From Geomobilibacter sp964432205 (GTDB taxonomy: Bacteria > Desulfobacterota > Desulfuromonadia > Geobacterales > DSM-12255), in the NCBI GenBank assembly GCA_964432205.1, contig CAYSMK010000018.1, positions 1 through 64,000 on the forward strand: 64,000 nt of DNA, written 5' to 3'. Under the pieces are notes generated by a model. It made no database searches. It saw only the letters and a list, made by a program, of their open reading frames with translations, and had not been told where the DNA came from. Positions within the stretch are counted from its first letter, which is position 1; each line of letters starts with the position of its first letter. The position numbers and the translations under genes are program-made. Below are positions 23,595 through 32,495 of this stretch, in pieces.

Positions 23595-24878
23595 TCAGCC
23601 GCCTTGTCGACGTCCCTTGGGCCCCTTATCCCGGTACATCTTGGCATCCGCTTTCCTGAGGGTGGTGAGCAGATCGCCCCCTTTCAGGGCCGTTGCCCAC
23701 CCCAATGAGAGAGATACGGGCAGGGTTCCCGGCTCAGGCTCAATGGCAGCCAGACAGTTTCTGGCCCGGTCGACGGCGCTCTTTGCCGCGGTCTCGTCGG
23801 TGTTGGGGAGGAGCACGGCGAATTCGTCGCCACCGATGCGGGCCAGTACATCCTCCGAACGGAAGGCATCCGACAAGACCGTAGCTGCAGTCTTCAGCAT
23901 CCGGTCCCCGGCGGCGTGCCCCATGGTGTCGTTCACCTTCTTAAGGCCGTCAACGTCGGCCATGACGATGCTGACCGGGAAGCTGCGGCTCCTGATCAGG
24001 CGGTCGAGTTCGGTATCGAAATAGGTGCGGTTGAACAGGCCGGTCAGCGGGTCGTGGGTGCTCATGTAGAGCAGCTTTTCCTCGAACAGCTTCCGTTCGG
24101 TAATGTTCCTGCTGACAATGGTGATGCCGTCAAAGGAGCCGCCGGTGTCGCGCCTCATGGAGACCTTGGCGCTGTACCATTCGTTCCTGTCCGGGTAGGT
24201 CAGTACATAGTCGAACGTCTGGACGGCGCCGGTTGTTTTGACATCGGCGATCGCCTTGGCAAGCTGTTTGACCGGTTCCACCGGCAGGCCGACCTCCCAG
24301 TAAGCCTTGCCGAGGAACTGATCCTTGGGCATGAACAGGCGTGCCTGGTTCTCCGGTTGGTAAAAGTCGATGAAGATGCCGTTTTTGTCGAGGACGAAGA
24401 TCAGATCGTCCAGGGAGGCCAGGGTCGAACGGAGCCGTTCCTCGCTCTCCCGCAGGGCAGCCTCGGCCTGCTGCAGACGCGCCTCTGTCTCCAGCTCGTG
24501 CATGACCCGGGACACTACCGGGACGAGTGCCTCCAGGAAGTTTCCGTCCTTGACCAGGTAGTCGCGAGCCCCCATTTTCATCAGGCTTACCGCCAGGGAG
24601 GTGTCTCCGCTGCCGGTTATGATGATGAACGGGGGGAGTAGTTTCAGCTCTTTCAGTTCGGCAACCAGTGCGGTACCGGTCCGATCCGGCAGCGTGTAGT
24701 CGAGGAGCAGGAGTGCCGGATGGTGGTCGGCAAGCAGGTTTACCGCCGCGCTGCCGTTGGCGGCGTGGATACAGGAGAACCCATGCTTGTCGAGGGACAT
24801 GCACGCCAGTCGTGCGATGCCGGGATCATCCTCCACGATCAGGATGAGCGGGGTATGTGCTGCCCGGGCGTCAGTCAT
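23595..24878 (-). CDS. Response regulator diguanylate cyclase (REC-PAS-GGDEF)
   Basis: A 427-residue protein with a receiver (about 12-128, phospho-Asp in ALLLLDYTLPDR), a PAS domain (about 148-265, LDDLIFVLDKNGIFIDFYQPEN) and a GGDEF domain (about 268-422). RIGGDEFAVLLP is intact, as is the RxxD site (RSED). It should make c-di-GMP from GTP. The ATG at 24876-24878 has GGAG 7 nt upstream; a GTG three bases earlier is less likely. The receivers of this protein and the 21805-23526 protein share ARDYLVKD and TSLAV, so a common kinase may set synthesis against breakdown. They are 68 bp apart and co-oriented. Confidence 0.93.
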   Translation of the reverse strand: MTDARAAHTPLILIVEDDPGIARLACMSLDKHGFSCIHAANGSAAVNLLADHHPALLLLDYTLPDRTGTALVAELKELKLLPPFIIITGSGDTSLAVSLMKMGARDYLVKDGNFLEALVPVVSRVMHELETEARLQQAEAALRESEERLRSTLASLDDLIFVLDKNGIFIDFYQPENQARLFMPKDQFLGKAYWEVGLPVEPVKQLAKAIADVKTTGAVQTFDYVLTYPDRNEWYSAKVSMRRDTGGSFDGITIVSRNITERKLFEEKLLYMSTHDPLTGLFNRTYFDTELDRLIRSRSFPVSIVMADVDGLKKVNDTMGHAAGDRMLKTAATVLSDAFRSEDVLARIGGDEFAVLLPNTDETAAKSAVDRARNCLAAIEPEPGTLPVSLSLGWATALKGGDLLTTLRKADAKMYRDKGPKGRRQGG

Positions 24879-25230
24879 CACCGGTCTCCGTCATGGATGG
24901 CTGGCATGGTGGCGTTAAGTGAAAGAGTATGCATATGTCGAGGTATCGGTGGGTAGTGTGTGCTCTTGATATATTTTTGCACCAGTCTGCCTATCCAGTA
25001 GCGACGACTTCAGTTCTAAAGGTTAAAACTATAGCATGTTTGAACGATTTGACAGCATATTTTTGCCGCCATTGGCCGCTGGCGGGCAGAGAACCATGAA
25101 GGCAATGCCTGCGTGCCCATGGACAGATTTGACGGAAAACGCAGGATTTGTCGCCAGCTGCGACGTCGTGCACAGAACGCAGTTTATTTGCTGATGCGAT
25201 AAATTGTTAATTTTGAACGTTTAATGTTGT

Positions 25231-25260
25231 TGACAGGGATGGTTCCGAAAAGATATATTT
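25231..25260 (+). promoter_or_regulatory. Candidate sigma-70 promoter for sensor kinase
   Basis: TTGACA (25231-25236), an 18-nt spacer and TATATT (25255-25260) lie about 95 bp before the kinase ATG. This is the strongest sigma-70-like pair in the 477-bp gap 24879-25355, which is AT-rich and holds no gene. Confidence 0.55.
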
Positions 25261-25355
25261 TCAAGGATTCACTGCCGTTCCAATCGGTTGTACTCACAAC
25301 CACCGTTCTTCCCCACTACCCCTCCGGGTTGTAACTACGTTTGACAAAGGTTGCC

Positions 25356-27611
25356 ATGAAGCTCGTCAAGACCCTCAAACAGGCTCTGGTGATCAACTCG
25401 CTCTTTGTGGCGCTTCTTCCGATGCTGGTTGTCGGGCTCGTCTCCTATAAGCTTTTCGAGCACGACTTTCTCGAAGATGTCGGCAGTGACAATATGGCCC
25501 TGGCAAAGATCCTGGCCAGGGAGGCATCTGACTATCTGAGCCTTTTCAGGGAACAGGTCACCACCATTGCCCGAACCGACCGGTGCAGCGATACGGCCGT
25601 CAGTCCCGGTTCCGGGGCGGCCGGGAAGCCGGACGCCGCAGGCATTTTTTCGCCGGATCTGCTTTGCCTGGTGCGTCGTGACGGTAACTCCCCCCTGTTC
25701 GAAAAAATGGGGGAACGGTTCGGGCTGGCTCACTTCGCCGGAGGCCAGGGACTGTTCGGCAAGGGAAGGCCGGCCCCGCACCACTGGTCCGATGTGTTCG
25801 TTTCCGTAACGACCGGCCGCCCCGCCGTGAGCCTGGCGGTGTCGGTCGACGACGATCGGTCCGTGGTGGGGAGCGTTGACCTGCAGCGGCTCGACAGCAT
25901 GGTCATGCGGGTCACCAAGGACAGAAGGTACGCCTACATCGTTGACCGGCAGGGAAGGTTGGTGAGCCACCCCGATTCCACCCTGGTCAGGAAGCGGTAC
26001 GACGGTTCGGATCTGTCGGTGATCAGGAATGGGCTGCTGGGAAAATACGGTACCTACCGGTATTCCTTTCAGGGAACCGACCGGATCGCCAGTGTTACGG
26101 TCATTCCGGAAACCGGCTGGCTGCTGGCTGTGGCCCAGCCTGTCGAACAGGCCTTTGCCCCGCTCAGGAAGGTGAAGGTGGCCTTTGCTGTCGGACTGGC
26201 GGCGACGGTGCTGCTGGCTTTGATCAGCGCTCTTTGGAGTCTGAAGCATCTTCTCCGTCCGCTCGATACCCTTGGCCGCAACGCCCAGCTGATCACCGCA
26301 GGCAACTATGCGCTGAAGACGCAAGCGACGGGGTTCGCGGAGCTGGATCTTCTGGCGGATCGTTTCATCCTGATGGCCGAGGCGGTGGATCAGCGGGAGG
26401 AAGAGCTGATGCAGCGCAATGAAGAGCTGACCATGACCGAAGAGGAGTTGCGACAGCAGATGGACGAGTCCATGCGGGGTCATGACGAACTCTGCAAGGC
26501 ACACCTTGCATTGCAGACGGTCGTGGACGCGTCTCCGGTCGCCATCTCCTGTCTCGGACTGGACGGGACGGTGGTCCTGTGGAACCCGGCAGCGGAAAAG
26601 ACCTTCGGCTGGCGAGCCGCCGAGGTGCTCGGCAAGCTCTCGCCGCTGATTCTGCCGGAACAGCAGGATGAGTCGCGGCAGTTGCTGGAGGAAGTGCTTC
26701 GTGACGGGGTCGTTCTTGATCGGGAGATCCAGCGGGTGCGAAAGAGCGGCGAGACGATCGATCTGCGCCTGTCCGGCACTGCCCTCCGTGGTGGCGACGG
26801 CGTCCCGTACGGGATACTCGCTCTCTATGGTGACATCACCGAGCGGAAACGGGCTGAAGAGGAGATCCATATTCTGAATGCCGACCTGGAGCAGCGGGTT
26901 GCAGCAAGGACCGTGCAACTGGAGGCGGCCAACCGGGAGCTTGAGTCCTTCTGCTATGCCGTTTCCCATGACCTGCGGGCGCCGCTGCGTCATATCGACG
27001 GCTTCAGCCACGCCCTTATCGAGGACTGCGGCGCGCTGCTGCCGCCGGAGGGCCGGGCTGATCTGGAACGGGTCCGCCGGGCGACCGCCAGAATGGCACA
27101 ATTGATCGACGACCTGCTGGAACTATCCAGGATGTCCCGCGGGGAGATGTGTCTGGCCGCAGTCGACTTGAGCGGCATGGTGCGGGAGATACTCGGAGAA
27201 CTGGCCAAGGGTGATCCGAACAGGTCGGTGGAGGCCGTCATTGCCGAGGGGGTGGAGGCAACCGCCGATCCCCGACTGATCAGGGTCATCATGGACAACC
27301 TGCTGGGCAATGCCTGGAAATACACCGGCCACCATCAATCCGCACGCATCGAATTCGGGACGGAGAAACGCGATGGCGTAACGGTGTATTATGTCCGGGA
27401 TGACGGGGCCGGGTTCGACATGGCCTATGCCGAAAAGTTGTTCGGTCCCTTCCAGCGGCTGCACAGTATCGATGAATTCGAGGGGACCGGCGTAGGGCTG
27501 GCAACGGTGCAGCGGATCATCCACCGCCATGGCGGGGCGGTATGGGGGGAAGGCGCGTTGGGGGCGGGAGCGACATTTTCGTTCACCCTGCCAGGCTACG
27601 GGCCCGCCTGA
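25356..27611 (+). CDS. Membrane sensor histidine kinase (Cache-HAMP-PAS-HisKA)
   Basis: A 751-residue kinase. I start at ATG 25356, with AAGG 6 nt upstream. TM1 (about 10-32) and TM2 (about 273-295) bracket a periplasmic Cache-like domain whose motif RYAYIVDRQGRLVSHPDSTLV is typical. Then HAMP (about 300-350), a coiled region, PAS (about 385-500), coil, HisKA with phospho-acceptor His in AVSHDLRAPLRHIDG, and HATPase (DGAGFDMAYAEKLFGPFQRLH, GTGVGLATVQRII). There is no receiver domain. The C-terminal half closely resembles that of the kinase at 47792-49183, so the two are paralogues. The signal and partner regulator are unknown; no response regulator gene follows. Confidence 0.9.
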   Translation: MKLVKTLKQALVINSLFVALLPMLVVGLVSYKLFEHDFLEDVGSDNMALAKILAREASDYLSLFREQVTTIARTDRCSDTAVSPGSGAAGKPDAAGIFSPDLLCLVRRDGNSPLFEKMGERFGLAHFAGGQGLFGKGRPAPHHWSDVFVSVTTGRPAVSLAVSVDDDRSVVGSVDLQRLDSMVMRVTKDRRYAYIVDRQGRLVSHPDSTLVRKRYDGSDLSVIRNGLLGKYGTYRYSFQGTDRIASVTVIPETGWLLAVAQPVEQAFAPLRKVKVAFAVGLAATVLLALISALWSLKHLLRPLDTLGRNAQLITAGNYALKTQATGFAELDLLADRFILMAEAVDQREEELMQRNEELTMTEEELRQQMDESMRGHDELCKAHLALQTVVDASPVAISCLGLDGTVVLWNPAAEKTFGWRAAEVLGKLSPLILPEQQDESRQLLEEVLRDGVVLDREIQRVRKSGETIDLRLSGTALRGGDGVPYGILALYGDITERKRAEEEIHILNADLEQRVAARTVQLEAANRELESFCYAVSHDLRAPLRHIDGFSHALIEDCGALLPPEGRADLERVRRATARMAQLIDDLLELSRMSRGEMCLAAVDLSGMVREILGELAKGDPNRSVEAVIAEGVEATADPRLIRVIMDNLLGNAWKYTGHHQSARIEFGTEKRDGVTVYYVRDDGAGFDMAYAEKLFGPFQRLHSIDEFEGTGVGLATVQRIIHRHGGAVWGEGALGAGATFSFTLPGYGPA

Positions 27612-27642
27612 TCCGGGCGAAAGAAAAAGATTGAAAACATTT

Positions 27643-27758
27643 GTAACGCAGAGACGCCGAGGCGCAGAGAAAAACAATCAGTCAGTAATTTGAACCGTTA
27701 ACTCGATTGGTGAGCCAGCATCTGCAACTGCTTGATTCCCTTAGCGTCTCTGCGTTAC
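27643..27758. repeat. Intergenic element with 15-bp inverted ends
   Basis: GTAACGCAGAGACGC (27643-27657) and GCGTCTCTGCGTTAC (27744-27758) are perfect inverted repeats 116 bp apart end to end. Nothing in between is coding. Related GCAGAGACGC strings recur between genes in many bacterial genomes, so a REP/MITE-like element is likely. Confidence 0.65.
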
Positions 27759-27777
27759 TAATCCGTTGTTTTTAGAG

Positions 27778-27885
27778 TCATTCCGCTTTTTCGAAGGTTC
27801 CCTTTTCCTGACACTGGGGACAGTTCTGGGGCTTGCAGCGCCCTTCCTTGGTGTAGCCGCAGCTCTTGCACTTCCAGGTAGCCAT
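27778..27885 (-). CDS. Small RCKP-type rubredoxin-like protein
   Basis: A 35-residue protein with two CxxC-type knuckles: WKCKSCGYTKEGRCKP and NCPQCQEKG. The four cysteines would bind one iron or zinc; RCKP after the first knuckle is the family hallmark. The ATG at 27883-27885 has GGAG/AGGA signals upstream and begins 13 bp after the stop of the M16 gene, so it is probably the last gene of that operon. Too short for default gene finders but composition and context make it credible. Its redox or structural role is unknown. Confidence 0.8.
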   Translation of the reverse strand: MATWKCKSCGYTKEGRCKPQNCPQCQEKGTFEKAE

Positions 27886-27897
27886 TCCTTTACTCCT

Positions 27898-29316
27898 TTA
27901 CTTTGCTGTTTCCAGTTTGATTTCGGTCACCGATCCGAAGTTGCCGAGAGGCTGGTCGAATTTCCTGTCGTCACCAACCACCATCAACACCATTGCCTCG
28001 GGGCGGAGATACTTCTTGGCCACACGCAGCACGTCGTCCTTGTTGACCTTGGCGATGTTGTCGCGGTAGTTCTCCAGGTAGCCGGCAGGGTAGCCGAAAA
28101 ACTCCAGCCGGGTATGCTGGTTGACGATCATGTCGGTCTTGGTGAAGCCGAACATGAAGGAGTTGATGAGGGAGTCCCTGGCCTGCTGGAGCTCCTGGTC
28201 CGTCACCGGCGCACTGGTCATGCCGGTCATGATGCTCCGCATGAGGGCGATCGCCCTGCCGGTTGACTCGGATTTGGTCTCGGTCTCGGCCATGAAGGTG
28301 CCGGGAAAGAGCCGCCCCACATCCATATGGCTGTCGGCGTTATAGGCGAGTCCCTGGTTGGAGCGGATCTCGTTCGTGAGCCGGGAGGTGAAGCCGCCAC
28401 CCAGGATATAGTCCATCACCCGGAGGGCGTAGAGGTCCGGGTTGCTCTTGTCGATCCCCATGAGCCCCATCCGGATGACCGACTGGTTCACCTCCTTGCG
28501 GGCAAACAGGACGCCGGGCTTGTTCATGGCCGGCTGGGCGATGGCGGGACGGGGGGACTTCGGACTTTCCCAGCCGGCCATCAGCCGGTTCAGGGCGGCC
28601 AGGAGTTCCTCCTTGCGGAAGTCGCCGGATACCGCCAGCATGATGTTGGCTGGCCCGTAGAACTGGCGGTGGAAGGCGACCAGATCGTCACGGGTGATGT
28701 TCTTCACCGTTTCGATGGTCGGGACGCGGCCAAGGGGGTGACCGGCATAGACGGCCCTGGTGAACTCACGGTTCGCCACCCCTTTGGGGTCGTCGTTCTG
28801 GCGGCGGAGTCCCTCGATGGTCCGGTTCCTGGCCAGGGTGACCCGGTCCTCCCGGAAGGCGGGGTGACGCATGACGTCGATGAACAGTTCCAGGGTCCGG
28901 TCCAGGTTCCTGGTCAGGGTGGTCAGGGACATCGTGCCCATTTCATTGCCGATTCCCGATTCCACGCCCGATGCCATGAATTCGAGTTCCGCATCCAGTT
29001 TTTCCGGCGTGAGGGTTTCCGTGCCGCCGCTCCGGATGACGCTGCCGGTGATGCCTGCCAGACCCAGCTTGTCCGCCGGTTCGAAGATGCTCCCGGTCCT
29101 GACGTAGGCGGTCATGTTGACCAGGGGGAGTTCATGGTCTTCCATCAGGTAGACCACGACGCCGTTGTCCAGGACGGCCCGGTCGGCCTTGGGAATGGAG
29201 AACTTGAGCGGGGCAAAGGTGAGTGTCCGCGGATCGACGGCCTTGGCCGGCAGGGAGCAGCCGGCTGCGACGAACAGGGTCAGGCAAAAGCCAAGGAAAT
29301 GGATGACGGTTCTCAT
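27898..29316 (-). CDS. M16-family peptidase-like lipoprotein, catalytically inactive subunit
   Basis: A 472-residue protein with a lipoprotein signal (FCLTLFVAAGC, Cys20). It has both halves of the M16 fold (YGPANIMLAVSGDF; YILGGGFTSRLTNEIRSNQGLAY, the R/Y substrate-binding motif of inactive halves) but the zinc motif HxxEH is missing: the equivalent place reads GLAGITGSVIRSGGT. It overlaps the upstream active M16 gene by 4 bp (ATGA, 29313-29316). Active/inactive M16 pairs work as heterodimers with one zinc site, and this should be one, facing the periplasm. Likely substrates are peptides or proteins in the envelope. Confidence 0.88.
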   Translation of the reverse strand: MRTVIHFLGFCLTLFVAAGCSLPAKAVDPRTLTFAPLKFSIPKADRAVLDNGVVVYLMEDHELPLVNMTAYVRTGSIFEPADKLGLAGITGSVIRSGGTETLTPEKLDAELEFMASGVESGIGNEMGTMSLTTLTRNLDRTLELFIDVMRHPAFREDRVTLARNRTIEGLRRQNDDPKGVANREFTRAVYAGHPLGRVPTIETVKNITRDDLVAFHRQFYGPANIMLAVSGDFRKEELLAALNRLMAGWESPKSPRPAIAQPAMNKPGVLFARKEVNQSVIRMGLMGIDKSNPDLYALRVMDYILGGGFTSRLTNEIRSNQGLAYNADSHMDVGRLFPGTFMAETETKSESTGRAIALMRSIMTGMTSAPVTDQELQQARDSLINSFMFGFTKTDMIVNQHTRLEFFGYPAGYLENYRDNIAKVNKDDVLRVAKKYLRPEAMVLMVVGDDRKFDQPLGNFGSVTEIKLETAK

Positions 29317-30809
29317 TGGTTACCTGCCCCCTTTTTGGTGATGAAGCCGACAGTCCGGTTGGTTACCGTCAGGTAGGTCCTGGCCACCCGCTGGATGTCG
29401 GCCGGTGTGACCTTGGCCACCTTCTGCCTATGTTCGATCAGGTAGCGCCAGTTACCGGCAATCGCTTCGAACTCGGTGAGGTTCCTGGCCAGGCCGCCGT
29501 TTGAGCCCATCTGGCGGACCTCCTCGTATTCCAGCCGGTTGAGTATCTGCTGGAGCTCCCGCTCCGAGACCGGCTCGCTTTTCAGCCTCTCCAGCTCCTC
29601 ATAGATCGCCATTTCCACCTCGGCAACAGTGTGCGGGGCACGGGTGGTAGCACTGACGATGAAGAGGTTGGGGTAGCGGTGTCCCGGAGCAATAAAGGAA
29701 CCGACCTCGGTTACCAGCTGCTTTTCGACCACCAGTTTCTTGAAGAGCCGGGAGGTCCGGCCCTGGGTGAGGAGCATGTCGATGACGTCGAAGACCAGGT
29801 CGTCCTGGTGGGGGAGGGTCGGCTTGTGGAATCCGATCATGAGCTCCGGCTCGGCGTCGCCGACGATCTCGATCCGCTTTTCGCCCTGCTGCTGTGGTTC
29901 CTCAGCCGTTACCGGCGGGACCGGCGTGCCGGGCTTGATATCGCCGAAATAACTCTCCACCAGTTTGATCACTGCGTCGCTCCGCACGTCCCCGACGATG
30001 GCGATGATGGCGTTGTTGGGGGCGTAGTAGCGGTTGAGAAACTCCTCGGCCTTGGTCCGGGTCAGGTTGGCGATGTCCGAGGCCCAGCCGATGATCGGCT
30101 GACCAATGGGGTGGGCCACGAATGAGGTCGCCGCGAAGGTTTCCCAGAGCTTCCCTCCGGGTTCGGCATCGTAGGAGCGGCGCCGCTCCTCCATGACCAC
30201 GTCGCGTTCGGTGTAGAACTCACGAAGGACCGGGTTCTTCATCCGGTCGGACTCGATGGCGGCCCAGAGTTCCAGCTTGTTGGCCGGGACGTTGATCAGG
30301 TAGGTGGTGCCGTCCTTGCTGGTGAAGGCGTTGTAGCCGACCCCGCCGTTCTTGGCGTAGATCTGGGCAAACTCCTCCTTGACCACGTACGTTCCCGCCT
30401 TGGCCTCAAGCTCCTTCAGCTCCTTTTCCAGCCTGGCGATGAGGGCGGCGTCGCCTTTTTCCCGCCTGGCCTTTTCCAGGAGCAGCCGCTGGGCGGTTGC
30501 CTCGATCCGGTCCAGGAGCGGTTTTTCAGCCTGATAGTCCGTGGTGCCGAGGGTCTTGGTTCCCTTGAAGAGCATATGCTCCAGGAGGTGGGCGATCCCC
30601 CTCTCGTCGCTCCGTTCGTCCACGCTCCCCACCCTGAAGCGGATCCAGGCGGCTATGGTGGGGGAGGTTTTACGTTCGACGATCAGGAGTTTCATGCCGT
30701 TTTGCAGGGTGTGCTCGCGTACCCTGTCGGCCAGCCCTTCTCCCCGGGCCGGCAGGGCTATGGCAACGAGGGCGAAGAGCGCCGCGAGGGCGCTGATGTA
30801 GCGTTTCAT
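29313..30809 (-). CDS. M16-family zinc metallopeptidase, active subunit
   Basis: A 498-residue secreted peptidase with a signal peptide (about 1-23, ISALAALFALVAIALPARG). The inverted zinc motif HLLEH is intact: His74, Glu77 (catalytic base) and His78, with the distal Glu expected in the ELWAAIESDRM helix. A charged helical insertion at about 95-140 (LLEKARREKGDAALIARLEKEL) is typical of bacterial two-chain M16 enzymes. It pairs with the inactive subunit encoded next (4-bp overlap). The ATG at 30807-30809 is preceded by AGGTGATTGC. Substrate unknown. Confidence 0.92.
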   Translation of the reverse strand: MKRYISALAALFALVAIALPARGEGLADRVREHTLQNGMKLLIVERKTSPTIAAWIRFRVGSVDERSDERGIAHLLEHMLFKGTKTLGTTDYQAEKPLLDRIEATAQRLLLEKARREKGDAALIARLEKELKELEAKAGTYVVKEEFAQIYAKNGGVGYNAFTSKDGTTYLINVPANKLELWAAIESDRMKNPVLREFYTERDVVMEERRRSYDAEPGGKLWETFAATSFVAHPIGQPIIGWASDIANLTRTKAEEFLNRYYAPNNAIIAIVGDVRSDAVIKLVESYFGDIKPGTPVPPVTAEEPQQQGEKRIEIVGDAEPELMIGFHKPTLPHQDDLVFDVIDMLLTQGRTSRLFKKLVVEKQLVTEVGSFIAPGHRYPNLFIVSATTRAPHTVAEVEMAIYEELERLKSEPVSERELQQILNRLEYEEVRQMGSNGGLARNLTEFEAIAGNWRYLIEHRQKVAKVTPADIQRVARTYLTVTNRTVGFITKKGAGNQ

Positions 30810-30909
30810 GCAATCACCTCAATCAGAGAATGGAACGATTATGCAGCAGACATTTATAGCAGCGGGGACGGGGGATGTAAAGGGTGGCGGAGAGATCGTT
30901 CGATAAGAA

Positions 30910-31014
30910 TCCCCTCTCCCTGAGGGAGAGGGTTAGGGTGAGGGGGAACGTATGGGGCTGAGCCCCTCTCCCCCTCATCCGGCCTCCGGCCACCTTCTCC
31001 CCCAGGGAGAAGGG
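30910..31014. repeat. Intergenic BIME-like repeat of two hairpins
   Basis: Two stems: CCCTCTCCC/GGGAGAGGG (30912-30932) and CCTTCTCCC/GGGAGAAGG (30993-31013), with GAGCCCCTCTCCCCCTCA between. The halves point towards each other. The CCCTCTCCCT...GGTTAGGGTGAGGG type is widespread in bacterial intergenic DNA. It fills most of the gap between the M16 and peroxiredoxin genes. Confidence 0.7.
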
Positions 31015-31049
31015 ACTGGCTGAAGATTGGCAATCGGGACGATGTGAGA

Positions 31050-31715
31050 TTATTTGCCGTCTATGGTCTTCTCCCCCGGTTTCCACCCCAGCGGACAGAG
31101 CGACCCGGTCTGGAGCGCCTCCAGGACCCGGATGGTCTCGTCAACGCTTCGCCCTACGTCCAGGTTGTGCACCACCTGGTACTGGAGGATACCGTTCGGG
31201 TCGATGATGAACAGCCCGCGCAGGGCCACCCCGGCTTCGTCCTGCAGGATACCGTAGTTGCGGGCCGTCGCCTTGTTGAAATCGGCCAGCAACGGGAACT
31301 TGAGATCCCCCAGGTCGCCCCGCTTGATCCAGGCCAGGTGGGACCACTTGCTGTCGGTGGAGGCGCCGACGACCTCCGCTCCCAGTTCCTTGAACTTTTC
31401 CAGGGCGCTGTTGAACCCCTTGATCTCCGTCGGGCAGATAAAGGTGAAATCGGCCGGGTAAAAGAAGAACACCAGCCATTTGCCGCGGAAGTCGGCCAGG
31501 CTGACGGTCCTGAACTCCTTGCCCGGTGTGGTGCCGACAACCCCCTCCAGGGAGAAGCCGGGTGAGGGCATCCCGACCTTGGCAATGGCCGGCGCTTCCC
31601 GGGCGGGTTTCGTTTCGGCGGCATCGACCGGCAGGGAGAGGCACAGCGAGACAAGCAGCAGCAATGTCACGGCCATTGCCGTCGGACAATGTGCGCGAAA
31701 TCTGAGTAGGGACAT
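31050..31715 (-). CDS. Periplasmic 2-Cys peroxiredoxin (AhpC/TSA family)
   Basis: A 221-residue thiol peroxidase with a signal peptide (about 1-33, ending SLPVDAA), so it acts in the periplasm, unlike cytoplasmic AhpC. The peroxidatic Cys94 is in YPADFTFICPTE and the resolving Cys207 in GSLCPLGWKPG, which places it in the typical 2-Cys (Prx1/AhpC) class. It reduces hydrogen and alkyl peroxides. No dedicated reductase gene is adjacent. A periplasmic form suits a bacterium with many periplasmic cytochromes. Confidence 0.9.
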   Translation of the reverse strand: MSLLRFRAHCPTAMAVTLLLLVSLCLSLPVDAAETKPAREAPAIAKVGMPSPGFSLEGVVGTTPGKEFRTVSLADFRGKWLVFFFYPADFTFICPTEIKGFNSALEKFKELGAEVVGASTDSKWSHLAWIKRGDLGDLKFPLLADFNKATARNYGILQDEAGVALRGLFIIDPNGILQYQVVHNLDVGRSVDETIRVLEALQTGSLCPLGWKPGEKTIDGK

Positions 31716-31914
31716 GTGGCGATCCTCCTGGGGAAAACTGATGGACGTGACGTTGAAAAGGATAGCGCAGCATCCGGGTATTACAATGCCGGGTTACGGA
31801 AAAAGCGATTCATTCCAGGGGCAAAGTGTGATAGAAGAGCCGTACGTATTGACCAGAATTCGTGAGGAATCGATCACGGTCTTAGTGAAACCTACCACAA
31901 AAAGGAGACGAGAG

Positions 31915-32433
31915 ATGAGCGAAGAGCAGAATCCACGGGTAGTACTGGAGACCTCCCACGGGAACATCACCATCGAACTTTTCAAGGGCAAGGCCCCGAT
32001 CACGGTCCGCAACTTTCTTACCTACGTGAACGAAGGGTATTATGACGGCCTTATCTTTCACCGGGTCATCAAGGGGTTCATGATCCAGGGGGGCGGGATG
32101 GATGCGGATATGCAGCCGAAAAAGACCCGCTTTGCCATCAAGAACGAAGCTGACAACGGCCTGAAGAACAGTCGGGGGACCCTGGCCATGGCCCGGACGG
32201 CAGTGGTCGACAGTGCCACGTCGCAGTTTTTTATCAATGTCGTGGACAACCAGTTCCTCGACTACAAGGGAAAGCGGCCGGAGGATTTCGGTTATGCGGT
32301 CTTCGGTCAGGTGGTTGAAGGTATGGAGGTGGTCGACGCCATCAGGGAGGTGAAGACCGGCAACAAAGGGGGGCATGGGGATGTGCCTCTGGAGCCGGTA
32401 ACCATTACCAGGGCACGTGTGGTAGGGGAATAG
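31915..32433 (+). CDS. Peptidylprolyl isomerase, cyclophilin type
   Basis: A 172-residue cytoplasmic cyclophilin (no signal). ATG 31915 follows AAAGGAGA; the longer frame to 31480 runs antisense to the peroxiredoxin gene. Active-site blocks are present: FHRVIKGFMIQGGG (catalytic Arg and the Gln), MARTAVVDSATSQFFI, and the Phe-rich pocket, though the usual Trp/His near FLDYKGKRPEDFGYAVFG are replaced as in many bacterial PpiB proteins. It speeds proline isomerisation in folding. Confidence 0.92.
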   Translation: MSEEQNPRVVLETSHGNITIELFKGKAPITVRNFLTYVNEGYYDGLIFHRVIKGFMIQGGGMDADMQPKKTRFAIKNEADNGLKNSRGTLAMARTAVVDSATSQFFINVVDNQFLDYKGKRPEDFGYAVFGQVVEGMEVVDAIREVKTGNKGGHGDVPLEPVTITRARVVGE

Positions 32434-32452
32434 GCTCGGGGCTCGGAAAAGC

Positions 32453-32487
32453 AAAAAGGCCGTCGGGGAATCCCGGCGGCCTTTTTT
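32453..32487. terminator. Bidirectional terminator between ppi and ruvA
   Basis: AAAAAGGCCGTCGGGG / CCCGGCGGCCTTTTTT forms a strong stem (32458-32481) with an A-run on one side and a T-run on the other. It serves both the plus-strand cyclophilin and the minus-strand ruvA. Confidence 0.85.
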
Positions 32488-32495
32488 GCGTCTCG

